In this document: positions 60,608-64,000 of the stretch, piece after piece | How the letters are laid out: the number at the start of each line of letters is the position of its first letter | Position numbering within the stretch: position 1 is the first letter of the stretch | Source: Basidiobolus meristosporus CBS 931.73 | Taxonomy: Eukaryota; Basidiobolomycota; Basidiobolomycetes; Basidiobolales; Basidiobolaceae | DNA length: 64,000 nucleotides | Assembly: GCA_002104905.1 (NCBI GenBank) | Contig: MCFE01000321.1 | Location: forward strand, 1 to 64,000 | Direction: 5' to 3' | Made by a program: the position numbers and the translations under genes | The notes under the pieces: model-generated | What the model was told of the DNA's origin: nothing | The model's database searches: none | The model's input: the letters and a program-made list of their open reading frames with translations, nothing else

Positions 60608-61137
60608 GTTGTAGTAGGGAAACCTGGACCATGATCCATAGATTTATACCCATCTCATCTACATCGCGAACAGGTAAAAATGGAAATTCCATGATTCATT
60701 ATTCATCTGACTGCCTTTCCCAATATCCACCTGATAATATAATCCCAGTTGCCTTTTATGCGAGGTAACCTTGAATGCATGTATATATATACATTGGTCG
60801 ATCCAAGTACCGCGCATGCCAACCAACTCCCGCAACACCAAAACCAAACCTTGTGCCGAGCTAAACCTAATGCCCACAGCGGATTCACGCCCACCCATGA
60901 CAGGGTGGTACGACCCTTGCGTGATTCCCGACCACCGTTGATGAGCAATCTGTGCGAAATATCACAAAATCGATTTATATTATCCAATTGATCAATCGAT
61001 AGAAGAACCAATTTAAATAGGCCAGATAATACAAATGGAGTAAATAGATGTGGGCATAGTGGGAGCTTGGGAAGGCACGCTTCATAACCAGTATATCAAA
61101 ATAGATAGGATTGGCGATATTCGCTTAAATATGGATG
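60608..61137. other. Intergenic; lyase promoter and Sec2 3' flank
   Basis: No gene recognised; short open frames on both strands lack motifs. A TATATATATACA run lies at 60781-60792, about 175 bp upstream of the lyase ATG. Confidence 0.45.
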
Positions 61138-62469
61138 TTATGGCCCATCTGGGCTCCTGGGAGTGAGGTATCCATACTTCCCATGCTCTTCCTCGCTCTC
61201 GTAACATACGTGGGAGCCCACGCGTGCGAGAAACATTTTCAGTCGAAGTCGCAGGCAATCGTTGTAGAGCTTCTCGTGACTTGACTTGAGCAGGCCGCTG
61301 TGGATCATCCGCAGGAAGCTGTAGAAGTCGCATACCGAGACCAGTCGCTCTCTGCAGAAGCAGCAGAGGGCCTTTGCCTCTGCGTCGTCGTCTTCCAGAC
61401 GATAGGTGTAGCTGGCTTGGGAGTCATTCAGAGCCTGATTACACAGGGAACAGCAGCTGAGGGAAGAGGCCTCTTTCCGTTCGTCGCTGGTGAACACCGG
61501 TTCGATGAGGATGGTGCCCGTCTGCGCGGCCGCGGCGAGCTTCCTTTGCTGAAACCAGCTGCGAACGCCAACCGCCGAGGTGTCGAACCGCAGCAAAAGG
61601 TCGATGTCTTCGACGATACACCGTTTCACAAACCTCGACTGGAGGATGGTTTTGGGGGGCTGGAGCAAGAATTCCCTGAACTCAGCGTACCGGATATCGT
61701 CCTGGTTGAAGAAAAGTCCGGCCCCGGAGAGGGAGCTATCGTCGGAGCACACGCAGCTGCCGACGCTCCGCTTCTCCAGCTCCGAGAGCACGGACTCGGC
61801 ATCGTTCGAGGCGAGGTCGTTGGTATAGACGGAGGATTCGGGGGAAGGGAATGGGTTGTTGAATATCTCGACGTTGGCTGGCTTCTTGTCCGCTGGGATA
61901 ATCAGTGGGGGAAGGTTGTTGTAGGGACCGGTGGGCCCGGGCTTGATGAAGTTGCACTTGAGCTCCGTCAGCTGCTCTGACTGCAGCCTTGAAAGCTCCC
62001 GGTACTCCTCGAGCTGTCTCTCCAGCACGAGATTCTTGCGTTTCATTTCGGCACAGACCTTGCGTTGTTCCACCACCATCTTGTTCGCCTCCTCGAACAG
62101 CTGTATGGACAACTCCTCAAGTTCATTCTCCAGCTTGAACTTCGCATGCTCCACTTCCCCTCTCAGCTCAGTCTCTATGATCAGCTTCTCGGCGAGCCTC
62201 TTCATGTCTAGTTCGTACTGGGTGATGTCCCGTCTATTAATGTTGGTGAAGGCGATGCGTAACTCGGCGATGATGTCTTTGGAGGATTTCAAATCCTTCT
62301 CAATGGAGTGCAGGCGTTGCTCGGCAATGGACTTCTCTTGCTCCACCTCGGCAAGTCTGGCCCTCAACTCTCTGATCTCTAGGAAGGGATCCTCAGCGTG
62401 CGAGTCAATCGTAAGCTGGGTTTCGTCAGGGAACAACCCTATGGTCGAATCAAAGGTGGTCGTGGTCAT
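61138..62469 (-). CDS. SEC2: Sec2/Rabin8-type Rab GEF
   Basis: Single exon, 443 residues from ATG at 62469; an upstream non-ATG extension is open but not needed. Sec2 activates the Rab Sec4 on secretory vesicles for polarised exocytosis. Seen: long coiled coil about 28-172 with the Sec2 signature SIQLFEEANKMVVEQR at 121-136; Pro-rich linker (IPADKKPANVE); C-terminal globular region with RFVKRCIVEDIDLLLRFD, Cys pairs CCSLC and CCFC (possible metal site), then RERLVSVCDFYSFLRMI. The C-terminal part matches the non-yeast fungal and animal Rabin8/GRAB layout better than yeast Sec2. The absence of introns is unusual among its neighbours. Confidence 0.85.
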   Translation of the reverse strand: MTTTTFDSTIGLFPDETQLTIDSHAEDPFLEIRELRARLAEVEQEKSIAEQRLHSIEKDLKSSKDIIAELRIAFTNINRRDITQYELDMKRLAEKLIIETELRGEVEHAKFKLENELEELSIQLFEEANKMVVEQRKVCAEMKRKNLVLERQLEEYRELSRLQSEQLTELKCNFIKPGPTGPYNNLPPLIIPADKKPANVEIFNNPFPSPESSVYTNDLASNDAESVLSELEKRSVGSCVCSDDSSLSGAGLFFNQDDIRYAEFREFLLQPPKTILQSRFVKRCIVEDIDLLLRFDTSAVGVRSWFQQRKLAAAAQTGTILIEPVFTSDERKEASSLSCCSLCNQALNDSQASYTYRLEDDDAEAKALCCFCRERLVSVCDFYSFLRMIHSGLLKSSHEKLYNDCLRLRLKMFLARVGSHVCYESEEEHGKYGYLTPRSPDGP

Positions 62470-63129
62470 TACAAAGCAAATTCCCTTCGATTCTATCAAT
62501 AAATGATGTTCAGTAAAGCATACAGCGGGCTCGGTGGATAGAGAGAGACAAGGGGAGGAATGTTACCTAATCCGTGTCCGTCGGGGAGGAATATATACTG
62601 ACGTACTCGAACAATGGCATATTATCGCCGTGCAGCACGATCGCGTTCGATCAGTCATCCAGCTGGCAACAATGCCTCGAGAAGAATCCCTGGTGGCCCT
62701 GATGCATCGCGACAGTAATTGTGAATCGATTAGCTGGTGCCGGCTGAATGCGCTTGCCGCTAGATTGAGGCTGGAGGCACAGCGCGGGCGCAACAAATAA
62801 ATGCCATACGATCACTACGGTGTTTATTCCATCAATCAGGCGGAGTCGGCGAATGCCATCACATGTGGTATCGGGGGATATAACCCTTAAGGTTACACGA
62901 ATCAGCGAACATGGATTCCCTGACCCCTCCCCACCCACCATCAAGGCAGCCTTGAGCTGTGGTGATTTTAGGGCCACGAAAATCAAGCCAAATGATGCGG
63001 GATTTTGGGGCCCCATTCACGGCGCAGATTCAAGCTTTTGGTTGGGGTAAGGCGGACTACCCATTCTAAAAACCATCCGCCCGTAGGACGTCAAGCACTT
63101 TGGCCTACTCCTCTGATCTCCCCTTCAGT
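62470..63129. promoter_or_regulatory. Divergent promoter region of SEC2 and QCR7
   Basis: 660 bp. A stop-free 88-codon frame at 62534-62800 has no motifs and is probably not a gene. The sequence CCCTTCAG directly before the QCR7 ATG looks like a splice acceptor, so QCR7 may have a 5'-UTR intron. Confidence 0.4.
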
Positions 63130-63548
63130 ATGTCTCTTGCCAACTACATCAAGAACAGCTCTTTCCTTAAAAAAATATTCGTCCCCTTGGGCAACGCATA
63201 CGCCAACGCTGCTGGCTACAGACGCCTTGGTAACTACTAGATCTTCCCCATGCAGCCTGGCTCTCACTAATCCTCCCTTCCACAGGTCTGCGTTATGACG
63301 ACATCATCGCCGAAGAAAGCGACATTGTTAGAGAGGCTTTGAGACGCCTTCCTGAAAAAGAGGCCTACGACAGAGCATACCGTCTGCGTGTCGCCATGCA
63401 ATGCTCTTTGTCCCACACCGAGCTTCCAAAGGCCCAATGGACCAAGGCTGAGGATGACGTCCGTTATCTCCAGCCTATCATCGATGACGTTGAGCGCGAG
63501 TACGCCGAACGTGCTCAGTTCGACTCTCTTAAGCCCACTCGCAATTAA
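63130..63548 (+). CDS. QCR7: Cytochrome bc1 complex subunit 7 (14-kDa)
   Basis: Two exons, 63130-63229 and 63286-63548 (intron 56 bp), 120 residues, the usual length. It is a matrix-facing subunit of respiratory complex III needed for assembly around cytochrome b. Seen: N-terminal SSFLKKIFVPLGNAYANAAGYR, GLRYDDIIAEE, the motif EAYDRAYRLRVAMQCSL and LPKAQWTKAEDDVRYLQPII. Converges on DDB1; stops are 228 bp apart. Confidence 0.94.
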
Positions 63549-63776
63549 ACTCATGTAGCCACCCTTCCCGCCGATTTCTTCTTACATAAGCATTTTCGAA
63601 ACACCATTAAACCATTGTGTACCAAACGAACCAGTTGGCGTTTGCGTTTGCGTTTGCTTTTTCCTTGGCCTGGGGGTTTATTTATATGATCAGGCTGAGG
63701 TGTTGGTAACTGGCGGGCTAAGTGCAGCTTGGTGGATCTTGTAATACACTCCATTATGTACACATTTCCGGATAGT

Positions 63777-64000
63777 TTAATGGATTCTAGCTAGTCCTTC
63801 AATGATCTTGGTTAGCTCTTCAACGGTGGTCTTCAGCGGTGCGCCTCCGTCTATCCCAGTCACCACGTCCTCCATGCGCTCTTTCTTCAGATCCAAAAAG
63901 CATTCAATCAAATCGCCATCCAAGAATCCATGGCAGGCAACTGTCTTGCGTTCGTTCTGGAAGGCTCTCCACCTAAAAGGGCTCATGTTAGTGCGTGCAG
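63777..64000 (-). CDS. DDB1: DDB1 C-terminal exon (partial; gene continues beyond the window)
   Basis: The terminal exon is 63777-63972 on the minus strand, encoding the last 64 residues. Its acceptor is TTTTAG at about 63973-63978 with a branch-like CTAAC at about 63990, so 63973-64000 is intron. DDB1 is the adaptor of CUL4 ubiquitin ligases and a UV-damage recognition subunit. Seen: WRAFQNERKTVACHGFLDGD and LIECFLDLKKERM, then the family-typical EELTKIIEGLARIH end. Only this exon is visible. Confidence 0.93.
   Translation of the reverse strand, partial: ARTNMSPFRWRAFQNERKTVACHGFLDGDLIECFLDLKKERMEDVVTGIDGGAPLKTTVEELTKIIEGLARIH

Noticed and set aside
62470-62499. Ten-residue N-terminal extension of Sec2
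   Set aside because: It would start at TTG; the first ATG at 62469 gives a sensible N-terminus.
62534-62800. 88-codon open frame between SEC2 and QCR7
   Set aside because: No ATG context or domain, composition is like non-coding flank, and it covers the divergent promoter.

Overview
The window is nuclear DNA of a filamentous or early-diverging fungus. The genes in the last 19 kb carry many short GT-AG introns (mostly about 50-80 bp, donors often GTAAGT/GTAAGC). They include fungal-type proteins (a Rom2-like DEP-DH-PH-CNH RhoGEF, Sec2, QCR7) together with genes that budding yeast lacks (2-hydroxyacyl-CoA lyase, DDB1). That mix points to a non-yeast fungus, possibly outside Dikarya; this placement is inference.

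Layout. Bases 1 to about 44,600 are a gene-free island of nested, mostly decayed transposons, AT-rich and strongly poor in CpG. Recognisable components are: one intact Ty1/copia element (4348-9033, one 1305-residue ORF, 369-bp LTRs, TSD ATCTC, half-tRNA-iMet primer site) and a solo LTR of the same family (19043-19411); three or four copies of a two-gene, CACTA-like DNA transposon with a Tnp2/DUF4218-type transposase remnant on the minus strand and a divergent second ORF of unknown family; a full-length but dead Ty3/gypsy element (20277-27893, TSD CCTGG) plus remnants of another; two copies of a ~730-bp foldback (palindromic) element; two copies of a 1.2-kb non-coding LTR-like element (24360-25602, 34401-35579) that both sit in a GAAT-AT target and carry an array of AAAGGGG motifs; and several decayed copia-family-2 elements at 30-44.6 kb, one of which has its PR-INT-RT block inverted. 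The insertions are nested up to four deep, and several are proven by uninterrupted sister copies inside the same window.

From about 45,000 the composition changes sharply (CpG common, real introns) and genes are densely packed: a YEA4/SLC35B4-type nucleotide-sugar transporter (+), acidic ribosomal protein P1 (-), an EF-hand/coiled-coil/tail-TM protein that may be a KASH-type protein (+), a Rom2-like Rho1 GEF (+), CMS1 (+), proteasome alpha1/SCL1 (-), 2-hydroxyacyl-CoA lyase (-), Sec2-like Rab GEF (-), QCR7 (+) and the C-terminal exon of DDB1 (-, runs off the window). I assembled exon models by hand; all complete models keep frame from ATG to stop with GT-AG introns. P1 needs a 23-nt 'intron' or contains a frameshift, and the lyase uses an acceptor that appears to compensate a one-base deletion.

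The genes are housekeeping and unrelated in pathway: polarised growth and cell-wall signalling (Rom2-like, Sec2, nucleotide-sugar transporter), ribosome production and function (CMS1, P1), proteolysis (alpha1, DDB1), respiration (QCR7) and peroxisomal 2-hydroxyacyl-CoA cleavage. There is no sign of an operon-like cluster.
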